From Planctomycetales bacterium (lineage in GTDB: Bacteria > Planctomycetota > Planctomycetia > Planctomycetales > Planctomycetaceae), in contig JANQPT010000043.1 of assembly GCA_028285345.1 (NCBI GenBank), positions 124,001 through 188,000 on the forward strand: DNA of 64,000 nt. Direction: 5' to 3'. The notes below the pieces were generated by a model. The model was given only the letters and a program-made list of their open reading frames with translations, searched no databases and had not been told where the DNA came from. Positions within the stretch are counted from its first letter, which is position 1; every line of letters starts with the position of its first letter. Both the position numbers and the translations under genes were made by a program. This document shows positions 9,751 through 17,757 of this stretch, piece after piece.

Positions 9751-10086
9751 TCAACATTCCAACTGGCGTTGCAGTTTGCCGTGTAGAGCCCGTAACTCAA
9801 ACCGGGCCGCGGCGGGGATGCGCCGCCGGTAATAGCGGTTGGCGTTGGAGATGCGATTGGCGGCAAGCTCGTAGTCGTCGCTGCCCAGCGGCAACGCGTC
9901 GAGTGCCAATCCGGCAATCTCAAGATAGTGCTCGGCCTTGTCCGGAGCGAGGTCATTCCGGTCCGCCATTCCTTTGACGATTCTCAACAGGACCGTTTCC
10001 GGAGGATACGTCTCGCACAAGTCCCGAAACCTGGAACCGGCCGCTGACATTTGGTTCTGCAGTTGGCTATCCGTCGAAAACGACAT
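9751..10086 (-). CDS. hypothetical small protein
   Basis: 111 aa with a good ribosome site (AAGGAA about 7 nt before the ATG at 10086). There is no signal peptide and no membrane segment. It is mostly helical and charged: SAAGSRFRDLCETYPPETVLLRIVKG, then DKAEHYLEIAGLALDALPLGSDDYELAANRI. I do not recognise a family. It lies convergent to the DUF1552 gene and downstream of the HTTM gene on the same strand, about 195 nt away, with an AT-rich spacer between. Confidence 0.65.
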   Translation of the reverse strand: MSFSTDSQLQNQMSAAGSRFRDLCETYPPETVLLRIVKGMADRNDLAPDKAEHYLEIAGLALDALPLGSDDYELAANRISNANRYYRRRIPAAARFELRALHGKLQRQLEC

Positions 10087-10281
10087 TGTCTGTTCCTTTC
10101 ATCAACCGCTCGGCAGGACGACTTGCGAATACGCATCAGTTGGCTTTATTGGTTTTGTGCCGGCTTCGTCTTTCGTTCACAAAAGACAGATCGCAATTTC
10201 TGCTAAAAAGGGGCATTCACGGGGCGGAAATAATGCGAAATCGGGAAGTTTTTTAGAAAAAAGTCGAAAAACGGGCCTCAG

Positions 10282-11286
10282 TCAGTACGTCGATGTCTCC
10301 CGCACCGCCACGAAACCGCTGCAATTGCTGAAACACGGGACATCAGCCGCCTGTTCCTGCTCAACTGTTTTGGGCGGAACCAGAAACGCCGCCACGTTGA
10401 GTGCGATCATCAGCAATGCGAACGAGGTCAACCCGAGTTGGACGGCGATCCCCGCATGCATGCCGACCGCCGCCGCCGCTGTGATACGACGTGTGCGGGC
10501 ATGCCACACGAAGACGCAATAGCCGATTTCAATCGCCAGCGTCGCCCATCCGATCAGCATCGGTAACAGTGGCACTCCCGCCAGCCACGACATGTCGAAC
10601 TGTGCCAATCCGGGCAGAGTGACCGCGCGCCAGATTGCTTCGCCGTTCCACCACTGCTCGCCGGCGGCCTTATGCAGTCCCGTCGCCAGATACATCACCG
10701 CCAGGTGCAACTGCAGCATTCGCAACCCGATCCGCGCCGAGGTCGTCGTCTGTTTCAGCCCCGGACGAATCAGATGATCGATCGACAAACAATTGCCAAT
10801 CGGCAGCCAGCAACTGTAAAACAGCGCGATGCGGGCGAACTGGTCGACGCCGTACGTGGTGGCGGGCGCAGTCTCTGTCAGGAGCAAATGTGTCATAAAG
10901 GCCAACACCGCACTCAAGCGGGATTGGAATCCCAACAACAATCCCGCCAAGGCGGCGACGTACAGACCAAACACTCCCATCACGCAGTGATCGGCGCTGA
11001 TTCCCAGATCACTCAGCTGCCGTGAAAGAAAGCTGAGATGAAACGGGCCGTCGACTGACATCGGAAACGCCCCCACCGATTGAAGTGCGTCCCAGGAGAC
11101 GACTGCATCGCGCCCGTATAAGTCACGCACACTGTCGATCGACGCCAATGCCTGGAACAGCAGCACGGCGGCCACTGAAATCCGCAAGATCGCCAACGGA
11201 CGCACCGACGCCGGGTCAAGCCAAAACCGGGTCAATCCACGAACTGCTCGTCGGCGAAATTCGCTCGATATTTCGCTGTAGCTCAT
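10282..11286 (-). CDS. HTTM domain membrane protein (vitamin K gamma-carboxylase-like)
   Basis: 334 aa. HTTM proteins are multi-pass membrane proteins related to vitamin-K-dependent gamma-carboxylase. Seen here: the N-terminal amphipathic start followed by PLAILRISVAAVLLFQAL, several hydrophobic spans, the loop AFPMSVDGPFHLSFL, and the family block LQLHLAVMYLATGLHKAAGEQWWNGEAIWRAVTLP with YLATGLHK and W-W-NG conserved. It overlaps the upstream gene by 4 nt (ATGA), so the two are translationally coupled and their products probably work together. The substrate of bacterial HTTM proteins is unknown. The C-terminus is a soluble Cys-containing tail. Confidence 0.85.
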   Translation of the reverse strand: MSYSEISSEFRRRAVRGLTRFWLDPASVRPLAILRISVAAVLLFQALASIDSVRDLYGRDAVVSWDALQSVGAFPMSVDGPFHLSFLSRQLSDLGISADHCVMGVFGLYVAALAGLLLGFQSRLSAVLAFMTHLLLTETAPATTYGVDQFARIALFYSCWLPIGNCLSIDHLIRPGLKQTTTSARIGLRMLQLHLAVMYLATGLHKAAGEQWWNGEAIWRAVTLPGLAQFDMSWLAGVPLLPMLIGWATLAIEIGYCVFVWHARTRRITAAAAVGMHAGIAVQLGLTSFALLMIALNVAAFLVPPKTVEQEQAADVPCFSNCSGFVAVRETSTY

Positions 11287-11861
11287 TGTTCCATCCCCCC
11301 GTCGATATCTTCAGGTTCAATCGCTTCCCCGAAGCGGTTAAATGTTAGTTGATAAAGTAAAATCCACTCTGGACGTACGCCGCTTCGATACTGCTGCATT
11401 GAAGGAAAATCAATCGCCCACTCGCCGCCGTCTCCGAGCTTCCGCTCGATGCCAAAACTTTCAACACGGACCTCCACGTGGACTGCGGAGGGATTCCGTC
11501 GCAACATTGCCACCGCCATCGATCGCAACATGCTCCAGGCCGTCTCATCGTCGGCGCCGGCCAGAACAAACGGAATCGTGGTGAAGCTCAGATTGGCTTC
11601 ACGGTTTCGCCCCAATTCGAGATCGTCAGTCCATTCCCGCCCTTGCTCGTCCGCAAAAACGAACCTGACCCGTTCTTGAGGTCCCACACCGGGGGCGAAG
11701 AATTCAAAACTGTTGTTTGCGCCGGTGAAGTGGCGATACCATTCCACGGCCGGAACACCTCCGTCCGCTCGGTCGGGAAACGCCACACCTGCTGCACCGA
11801 GCCCAACCAGTGCCAAGTGGCCGATGGCGAGCAGCACGATAATTTGATTTCGTTTGTTCAT
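11283..11861 (-). CDS. hypothetical signal-anchored partner of the HTTM protein
   Basis: 192 aa from the ATG at 11861, which opens a single hydrophobic segment (IIVLLAIGHLALVGLGAAGVAF). The frame is open further upstream, but nothing there resembles protein sequence. The body includes YRHFTGANNSFEFFAPGVGPQERVRFVF and ELGRNREANLSFTTIPF, and probably folds outside the membrane as a beta-rich domain. It is coupled to the downstream HTTM gene by a 4-nt overlap. I recognise no named domain. The coupling suggests an accessory subunit, which is inference. Confidence 0.75.
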   Translation of the reverse strand: MNKRNQIIVLLAIGHLALVGLGAAGVAFPDRADGGVPAVEWYRHFTGANNSFEFFAPGVGPQERVRFVFADEQGREWTDDLELGRNREANLSFTTIPFVLAGADDETAWSMLRSMAVAMLRRNPSAVHVEVRVESFGIERKLGDGGEWAIDFPSMQQYRSGVRPEWILLYQLTFNRFGEAIEPEDIDGGMEQ

Positions 11862-11988
11862 GATGGTCTCCAAGTGCGATCCGCTCAGGTCGCTGAGAGC
11901 CGCGGAGAATCTCGGGGAATACCGTTTTTGGACTCCCCGAAGATGTCTCCGCCGACAAACAGTGTGAGCCGGGAGCACGAATTACCTG

Positions 11989-12396
11989 TTAACGGCGAAA
12001 CCCGCCCCGAAAGCTCCCGCCGCGAAATCCACCCCGGAAACCACCGCGGCGAAAGCCACCGCGAAACCCGCCCCGTTGGAATCCGCCCCGACGAAACCCG
12101 CCACGCTGGGAGCCACCCCGAAACCCGCTCCGGAACCCGCCCCGGCGAAAGCCGCCGCGTCGGAACCCTCCCCGAAACCCGCTCCGGAAGCCGCCACGCC
12201 GAAACCCGCTACGGAATCCACCGCCTCGAAAATTGCCACCCCGAAAACTTCCGCCGCGAAAACCGCTGCCGCGAAATCCCTGACCCTGACTGGTATTGCC
12301 GCCGGCTCCCCCACCCGTTTGCGCAGTTGCCATATTTGGAACTGCCGCGACACCCAACACCACAGCCGACAGCAGAATTGATCGTATAAACTTCAT
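11989..12396 (-). CDS. secreted Gly/Arg/Phe-rich repeat protein (FRGG repeats)
   Basis: 135 aa from the ATG at 12396, which has AGGGGAG about 7 nt upstream and starts a clear signal peptide (FIRSILLSAVVLGVAAVPNMATAQ, cleavage after ATAQ). From residue about 40 to the end the protein is nearly all Gly, Arg, Phe and Ser in units of GFRGG, GFRRGG, GFRSG and SFRGG. It has no Cys, no acidic residue in the repeat region and a very high calculated charge. It could bind anionic polymers or nucleic acid outside the cytoplasm, or be a disordered envelope component; no function is established. The repetitive DNA is prone to length change. Confidence 0.75.
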   Translation of the reverse strand: MKFIRSILLSAVVLGVAAVPNMATAQTGGGAGGNTSQGQGFRGSGFRGGSFRGGNFRGGGFRSGFRRGGFRSGFRGGFRRGGFRRGGFRSGFRGGSQRGGFRRGGFQRGGFRGGFRRGGFRGGFRGGSFRGGFRR

Positions 12397-12561
12397 GAGT
12401 CTCCCCTTGTAGAAGGAATGTTGATTAGTGGTCATGAGCCGTCAGTAACGTCTCAGCCACAGATCACCAAAGGGGACCCGTCGCGGCCAAAACCGAAGAA
12501 TATTTTCAAAATCTCCGATTTCGGCCGTCTTGGCTCGCAAGCCAACTCAGCAATGCTCTCA

Positions 12562-12582
12562 GTAGGGGCCGCTGTGCGGACC
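12562..12582 (+). repeat. hairpin repeat, left copy
   Basis: 21 bp with the core GGCCGC-TGT-GCGGACC (one mismatch from a perfect 7-3-7 hairpin) preceded by GTAG. It matches the copy at 12959-12979 in opposite orientation at 20 of 21 positions. It has the same 7-bp stem, 3-nt loop plan as the unrelated-sequence repeat at 2178-2254. Confidence 0.75.
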
Positions 12583-12958
12583 ATTACATTGACGCGAAGA
12601 CGGTCTGAAGCATGGAAAGCCGTCCGTGCAGAACAATCAATAGTCCCTTAGCGCGGCAACCGAAGCCAACAAAGTTCAAGCCACGAATCGCACGAATTGA
12701 CACGAATCATCCGCGGCACGTTTTATTGAGGATTCGTAGCCAACACAACAATTGAAAAAACCAAGCCGACCGCTTGCGGTCGCGTGCGACGTACCCTGCG
12801 ATGCAACGCACAATTCTCGCTGCGCCCTCAAAACTGCTGTGTGCTCGGTCGTTCCGTAACAGTTCGCCGTAGTCCACGCATAGAATTGCGCACCAAAAAC
12901 ATGCAGGTTGCCAGTTAGCAACGCGGAAGTTTCACGTGAGGGCAGAATCACTCCTGGC

Positions 12959-12979
12959 GGTCCGCACAGCGGACCCTAC
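12959..12979 (-). repeat. hairpin repeat, right copy
   Basis: Inverted partner of 12562-12582. The core is the perfect hairpin GGTCCGC-ACA-GCGGACC, followed by CTAC. The pair encloses about 375 bp without a gene, compatible with a small non-autonomous element or with two separate REP insertions. Confidence 0.75.
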
Positions 12980-13092
12980 GCGACCTGAGATGACAAACCG
13001 CTATGTGTGCGCGTTGTGCAAGTGCCCCAGTCGGTTACGGCAGCGAATCGGCGCCTCATCTTCGGCAGTCGGGGGGAACGCCGAGTCGTGCA

Positions 13093-14592
13093 CTATTCGT
13101 CGGCGTTGCGATTGGCAACGCCGGCAATTGCCTTCGCGTACACGTCCAAATACCGCTTCGCGCTCCGCTGCCACGACCAGTCGGTGCTCATGCCGGTCGT
13201 AACCAGTTGCTGCCACTGGTCGGGAACATTGTACGCGTCCAGCGCGCGGCGGACGGCGGACAATAGTGCAGCCGGCTTGTATTCCTCGAACGAAAACCCG
13301 TTCGCCAGCCCGGAACGCAGATTTGCGGCGCTCGCGTCGACGACCGAATCCGCCAAGCCGCCCACCGCTCGCACAATCGGAACCGTGCCGTAAACCAGGC
13401 TGTACATTTGATTCAGCCCACACGGCTCGAATCGGCTGGGCATCAAATACATATCACAGCCCGCTTCGATCTTGTGGGCCAATCCTTCGTCGAATCCCAC
13501 GGTGACCGCGACCTGTTCGGGATTTTCGTCCGCCACCTGTCGCAGATACTTCTCATAAGTCTCGTCGCCGGTCCCCAAGAACACCAACTGCAGATCCTCA
13601 GCGAGCAACTCGTCCATACAGCCGGCGATGATGTCAAAGCCCTTCTGGTCCGCCATCCGCGACACCATCCCCAACAGCGGGACATCCTTCCGCACCGGCA
13701 GTTGCATCAGCCGCTGAAGTTCCGCTTTGCAGGCCGCCTTACCCGTCGCCAGGCTCTCGACGTCGTAGTTTTTTGTCAAATGCGGATCGAGCGCGGGATT
13801 CCACTCGGTGACGTCGACGCCGTTGAGAATCCCGGTCAAACGCTCCTCGCGGAATTTCAACACGGGATCGAGCCCCGCTCCATGTTCCTTGGTTTGAATC
13901 TCTCGGGCATACGTGGGGCTGACCGTTGTGATCTGGTCGGCAAACACAATCCCGGTTTTCAGCAGATTCAAATGGCCGTAAAACTCCATCTCGCGCCAAT
14001 TGAAGTGTTTCCAATCCAAACCGGTCAGCGTCATGTCCCAATGCCAAAACTGGCCCTGAAAAGCCAGGTTGTGAATCGTGAGCACCGAGCCGGTCTGAGC
14101 AAAGTCCGGCTGCTGGGAGTATTCGAGCGTCAGCAACGCAGGAATCAGACCAGTCTGCCAATCGTGGGCATGGATCAAATCCGGCTGCAAATCAAGCTGC
14201 CGTACCGCTTCCAGCACGCCGCGGCTAAAGAAGATAAACCGTTCGCAATTATCCTGATAATCGACGTTGTTCTCCCGATACAACTCCCGGCGATCGTAGA
14301 ACAACGGCTGATCGACCAGATAGACATCCAGCTCGCTATCGGGCAGCGATGTACGCAAGATCCGACCGGATCGTTGGTGGGTGCCGATGGGGATCGACAG
14401 ATCAGTGCCGGTCGATTCGACCGCGCAGCTAGCCCCGGCGCCGCGTGCTTGGATTTGGGGATAATAGGGCAGGAATAGGGAGACGTCGTGCCCGAGCTGG
14501 GTCAGCGATTTGGCCAACGCGGTCGTCACGTCGGCAAGGCCGCCGGTTTTTGCGAAAGGGACGGCTTCGGAAGTGGCGATGACAATCTTCAT
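13093..14592 (-). CDS. glgA: glycogen synthase (ADP-glucose:glucan 4-alpha-glucosyltransferase)
   Basis: 499 aa, normal length for the GT5 family. It transfers glucose from ADP-glucose to the end of alpha-1,4-glucan in the cytoplasm. Signatures: the N-terminal KTGGLAD at residues 15-21 (nucleotide-sugar binding), the HDVSLFLPYYP strand, HAHDWQTGLIPALL, TIHNLAFQG, LNGVDVTEWNPALD and the C-terminal catalytic block SRFEPCGLNQMYSLVYGTVPIVRAVGGLADSV. No other glg gene is nearby. It is divergent from the histidine kinase gene with about 170 nt between. Confidence 0.97.
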   Translation of the reverse strand: MKIVIATSEAVPFAKTGGLADVTTALAKSLTQLGHDVSLFLPYYPQIQARGAGASCAVESTGTDLSIPIGTHQRSGRILRTSLPDSELDVYLVDQPLFYDRRELYRENNVDYQDNCERFIFFSRGVLEAVRQLDLQPDLIHAHDWQTGLIPALLTLEYSQQPDFAQTGSVLTIHNLAFQGQFWHWDMTLTGLDWKHFNWREMEFYGHLNLLKTGIVFADQITTVSPTYAREIQTKEHGAGLDPVLKFREERLTGILNGVDVTEWNPALDPHLTKNYDVESLATGKAACKAELQRLMQLPVRKDVPLLGMVSRMADQKGFDIIAGCMDELLAEDLQLVFLGTGDETYEKYLRQVADENPEQVAVTVGFDEGLAHKIEAGCDMYLMPSRFEPCGLNQMYSLVYGTVPIVRAVGGLADSVVDASAANLRSGLANGFSFEEYKPAALLSAVRRALDAYNVPDQWQQLVTTGMSTDWSWQRSAKRYLDVYAKAIAGVANRNADE

Positions 14593-14759
14593 TGAAAATC
14601 TTTGGCTGGAGTCGATGAGTCGGCCGGCGTCAGGGCGGGCAAGTCTAGCACATCCCTCGTAGTGTCACTATCGACACAGGCCCGCACATCGCATGAAACC
14701 GATCAAGCCGCTGGAAAGTCGGACGCCGCACGCTACCAACACGAGACGGCGGATCTATA

Positions 14760-16199
14760 ATGAAAGGAGGGATGAGAAATCGCTTCTGGGGTAATATTTT
14801 GAGTGACGAGACACCGTCGACCGGGATTTCATTAGAGTCGCCCCGCTGGGATCTGGCGGCCGAGACCATCACCGTCCGCATTCGATGGTTCGGGCTTTGC
14901 GTGGGATATGCGCTGGTCAACTTTTTGGGCCGGCAGCCCATCAATCAGCCTGCCATGAACGCCATTTTGGCCATCGGCGCGGTCTATGCCTTGCTGGATA
15001 CGGTGTGGAGTATCCGCGGCAAAGTCTTTCTCAGCCGGGCGCCGTTGACGATTGCGCTGATGGAGGCGGTCTTCATTGGACTGCTGTGCCATTTTGACCA
15101 GGGACCGCAGTCTCCATTTCGGTTCTACTACTTTCTCTCGCTGCTGGTCTTCGCGCTGAGGTATTCGTCCCGGCTCACGTTCGCGACGTTTGTTTTGCAC
15201 AGCATCAGCTTTACCGCGCTTGTCCTGGGCGGTGATTACCGGATCGACGGCGGACTGCCGCCGCTGACGCGGGACATGCTCACGGCCTGGTTCTTAATGC
15301 TGGTCTTCATGGGCTGGGTCGCCTGGGCGGGGACTTCGCTGGGTGGATTGTTGCAAAACGCGGGCGGCCAGTTGCGGATGATGAACGAGGAACTCACTGA
15401 AAACCAACTGTTGCTCGAACAGCGGATCGCCGATCGGACGAAAGAATTGCAGGAATCGCAAGCCCATCTCGTCCAGCAGGAGAAGCATGCCGCCTTCGGC
15501 TTGCTCGCGGCCGGAATCGCCCACGAAGTCGGTAACCCTCTGGCCGCCATCAGTTCACTCGTCCAGATGCTCAACCGCCGGCCCACCGATGAATACACCC
15601 GCGAGAAACTGAATATGGTCGACGACCAATTGCGGCGAATTCAACGGACGCTCCGCGAGTTGGTTGATTTCAGCCGGCCGGCGACCACGCAGAAAACCAT
15701 GTGTGATATCCACGAGATCATCGACGCCGCTCTCAACATTGCCAAGTATTACAAACGCAAAAAGGGCAAGCAGATTGTCACCCGCTATGCCGAAGGCTTG
15801 CCGCCGCTGCGTGCCGCCCGCGACCAGTTGGTGCAAATACTGTTGAACCTGATCCTCAACGCCATGGATGCAACTGATGAGGGGGGCACCATCGAGATCG
15901 CCACACGGTTGGTGGACGGCAGTATCGAGGTCACTATTTCTGACGATGGGCATGGAATTCCCGCGGATGCGCAGGCCAACATCTTCCAACCCTATTTCAC
16001 CACCAAAGAGACCGGCACGGGACTGGGGCTGTTCGTTTGCCGCAGCATCATCGAACAGGCGGGCGAAGGCCGGATCGAACTGATGCAGACCTCGTCCGCG
16101 GGAACAACCTTCGCTGTCTACGTCACCTGCGACATGGTCCGCAATCACTCCAACATCGCGAATTCCACTGTTTCCAGAACAGAAGTCACTGCATCGTGA
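14760..16199 (+). CDS. membrane sensor histidine kinase
   Basis: 479 aa as written from 14760; an in-frame ATG at 14772 sits too close to the AAGGAGGG stretch, so the start is uncertain by a few codons. About six hydrophobic spans occupy residues 35-200 (IRWFGLCVGYALVNFL to LTAWFLMLVFMGWVAWAG). A linker helix (ENQLLLEQRIADRTKELQESQ) and the HisKA domain follow, with His255 in GIAHEVGNPLAAI. The HATPase part has the N box (LLNLILNAMDAT), G1 (DDGHGIP), F box and G2 (TGTGLGLFVC). The ligand is unknown. The last four bases overlap the regulator start (GTGA), so it is the cognate kinase of the next gene. Confidence 0.95.
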   Translation: MKGGMRNRFWGNILSDETPSTGISLESPRWDLAAETITVRIRWFGLCVGYALVNFLGRQPINQPAMNAILAIGAVYALLDTVWSIRGKVFLSRAPLTIALMEAVFIGLLCHFDQGPQSPFRFYYFLSLLVFALRYSSRLTFATFVLHSISFTALVLGGDYRIDGGLPPLTRDMLTAWFLMLVFMGWVAWAGTSLGGLLQNAGGQLRMMNEELTENQLLLEQRIADRTKELQESQAHLVQQEKHAAFGLLAAGIAHEVGNPLAAISSLVQMLNRRPTDEYTREKLNMVDDQLRRIQRTLRELVDFSRPATTQKTMCDIHEIIDAALNIAKYYKRKKGKQIVTRYAEGLPPLRAARDQLVQILLNLILNAMDATDEGGTIEIATRLVDGSIEVTISDDGHGIPADAQANIFQPYFTTKETGTGLGLFVCRSIIEQAGEGRIELMQTSSAGTTFAVYVTCDMVRNHSNIANSTVSRTEVTAS

Positions 16200-17548
16200 A
16201 GAAGCACCGTACCGTATTAATCGTCGAAGACGAAGTTGTGATTCGCACGACGCTCAGCGAATTCCTTGATGGCGAAGGGTTCAATGTTGCCGAGGCGGCC
16301 AACGTCGGCGAGGCGTTGGCACTGGCCAAGGAACGGGAATTTCAAGTGGCACTCTGCGACGTGCAGCTTCCCGACGGTGACGGCATCGCCTTGTTGCGGC
16401 GGCTGCAGCAACTTGATCCCAATCTCTTTGTACTGGTGATCACGGCGTACGCGACTGTGGAAAACGCAGTGGAAGCGTTTCATGCCGGCGCATCGGACTA
16501 CCTGGTTAAGCCAGTGCTGTTTGAGGACCTGCGGCACAAACTCGAGCGGCTGTTTCGCTTCCGCCAGCTCTATATGGAGAATCAAGCGCTGCGGCGGGAA
16601 TTGGCCCGGCAGGACTCGTTCGGCGAGATCGTCGGCAGCAGCATGTCGATCCTTGAAGTGCAGGCGTCCATCCGCAAGATCGCCGTGACTCGTTCCAACG
16701 TGCTGCTCGAAGGAGAGAGTGGAACCGGCAAGGAACTCTTCGCACGGGCAATTCACCAGTCAGGTCCGGCCAGCAAACAACGGTTTCTCGCCGCCAACTG
16801 CGCGACGATGCCGGTCGAGTTGCTCGAGAGCCAGCTCTTTGGCCATCGAAAAGGCGCGTTCGCGGGAGCCGACTCCGACCAGCAAGGCGTCTTCCACCAT
16901 GCCGGCGAAGGTACCGTCTTCTTAGATGACGTCGCCCAGTTGCCATTGGGCACACAGGCGAAACTACTCCGCGCGCTCGAATTTCAGGAGGTCGTTCCCT
17001 TGGGCGGCATCGAGCCGCAAAAGATCTTCGCGCGAATCGTCGCCTCGACGACCCGAGATCTCGCCAATGAAGTCTCCGAGGGCCGATTTCAGGAGGATCT
17101 GTTTTATCGGCTCAACGGCGTCAAGTTGCGAATTCCTCCGCTCCGCGAACGATTGGATGACATTCCCGAACTGGTCGACGCGTTTCTGAGCAAGCACACT
17201 GCCCGCACAGGCAAGCGGGTCACCGGCGTCGACAGTGAGACGATGCGGCTGTTAATGTCGGCACGCTGGAAAGGCAACGTGCGGCAGCTCGACAACGCGA
17301 TTGAGCGGGCGGTCATCATGTGCGAGGGGACACAGATCCACCCCAAGGACCTGCCGCCCGACCTGTTGGGTGTCGGTCATCTCTTGCCGGCCACCGACGA
17401 TCTCCGATCCGCCCGGGAGCACTACGAGCGGTTGCACATTTCCCGAGTGCTGCGGCAATGCCCCGACAAACGCGAGGCGGCAAAACGCCTGCGGCTGGGA
17501 CTTTCCAGCCTCTACCGCAAAATCGAAGATTTGGGCATCGAGGTATAG
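16196..17548 (+). CDS. NtrC-family response regulator with degenerate sigma-54 contact loop
   Basis: 450 aa from the GTG at 16196, which overlaps the kinase stop; the longer open frame upstream runs antisense to nothing useful and lacks features. Receiver domain: E11/D12 pocket, phospho-acceptor D55 in LCDVQLPDGDG, K105. AAA+ domain from about residue 143: Walker A GESGTGKE (173-180). The L1 loop reads GAFAGA (220-225) where sigma-54 activators have GAFTGA, and Walker B is VFLDD (241-245) where the family has FLDE. The arginine finger region FQEDLFYRLN is normal. C-terminal Fis-type helix-turn-helix: DKREAAKRLRLGLSSLYRKIEDLGI. The changes suggest weak or sigma-54-independent action. Confidence 0.93.
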   Translation: MKKHRTVLIVEDEVVIRTTLSEFLDGEGFNVAEAANVGEALALAKEREFQVALCDVQLPDGDGIALLRRLQQLDPNLFVLVITAYATVENAVEAFHAGASDYLVKPVLFEDLRHKLERLFRFRQLYMENQALRRELARQDSFGEIVGSSMSILEVQASIRKIAVTRSNVLLEGESGTGKELFARAIHQSGPASKQRFLAANCATMPVELLESQLFGHRKGAFAGADSDQQGVFHHAGEGTVFLDDVAQLPLGTQAKLLRALEFQEVVPLGGIEPQKIFARIVASTTRDLANEVSEGRFQEDLFYRLNGVKLRIPPLRERLDDIPELVDAFLSKHTARTGKRVTGVDSETMRLLMSARWKGNVRQLDNAIERAVIMCEGTQIHPKDLPPDLLGVGHLLPATDDLRSAREHYERLHISRVLRQCPDKREAAKRLRLGLSSLYRKIEDLGIEV

Positions 17549-17574
17549 GGTTTCTGCTAGTTGAAAGCCACAAT

Positions 17575-17592
17575 CGCGGATCATAATCCGCG
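17575..17592. other. short palindromic hairpin after the response regulator
   Basis: CGCGGAT-CATA-ATCCGCG forms a perfect 7-bp stem 26 nt after the regulator stop. No T-run follows, so it is not a classic terminator. It could stabilise the 3' end of the kinase-regulator transcript. Confidence 0.4.
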
Positions 17593-17757
17593 TACCCCGC
17601 ACAGCCGTCACATCGCGAACTGCGCGCGTGATTTCGTGAGCTATAGTAGCGCAAAATCGTCCCCGCGCCGCCCTCTCCGCTGTCGCGATGTGAAACCAAC
17701 GTTCTCACTCCCCCCCACTCACAGACGGCTGCGCTCGCTCAGATTGGATCAGCCACG

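Larger units (their letters stand above)
12397..13092. other. gene-free stretch with palindromic and degenerate repeats
   Basis: No supported gene in about 700 bases between the FRGG-repeat gene and glgA. It contains an inverted pair of 21-bp hairpin repeats (12562-12582 and 12959-12979), another short palindrome (GACCGC-TT-GCGGTC near 12770) and a degenerate run of CACGAAT/CACGAATTGACACGAAT units around 12680-12710. Short ORFs across it have no family features and read through the repeats. Confidence 0.65.

Noticed and set aside
11478-12389. Plus-strand frames opposite the FRGG-repeat gene (ESRRETRPG- and AAKPATE-type repeats)
   Set aside because: The repeats are only the antisense reading of GFRGG codons. 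The minus frame has a signal peptide and a good ribosome site, so it is preferred, although not proven.
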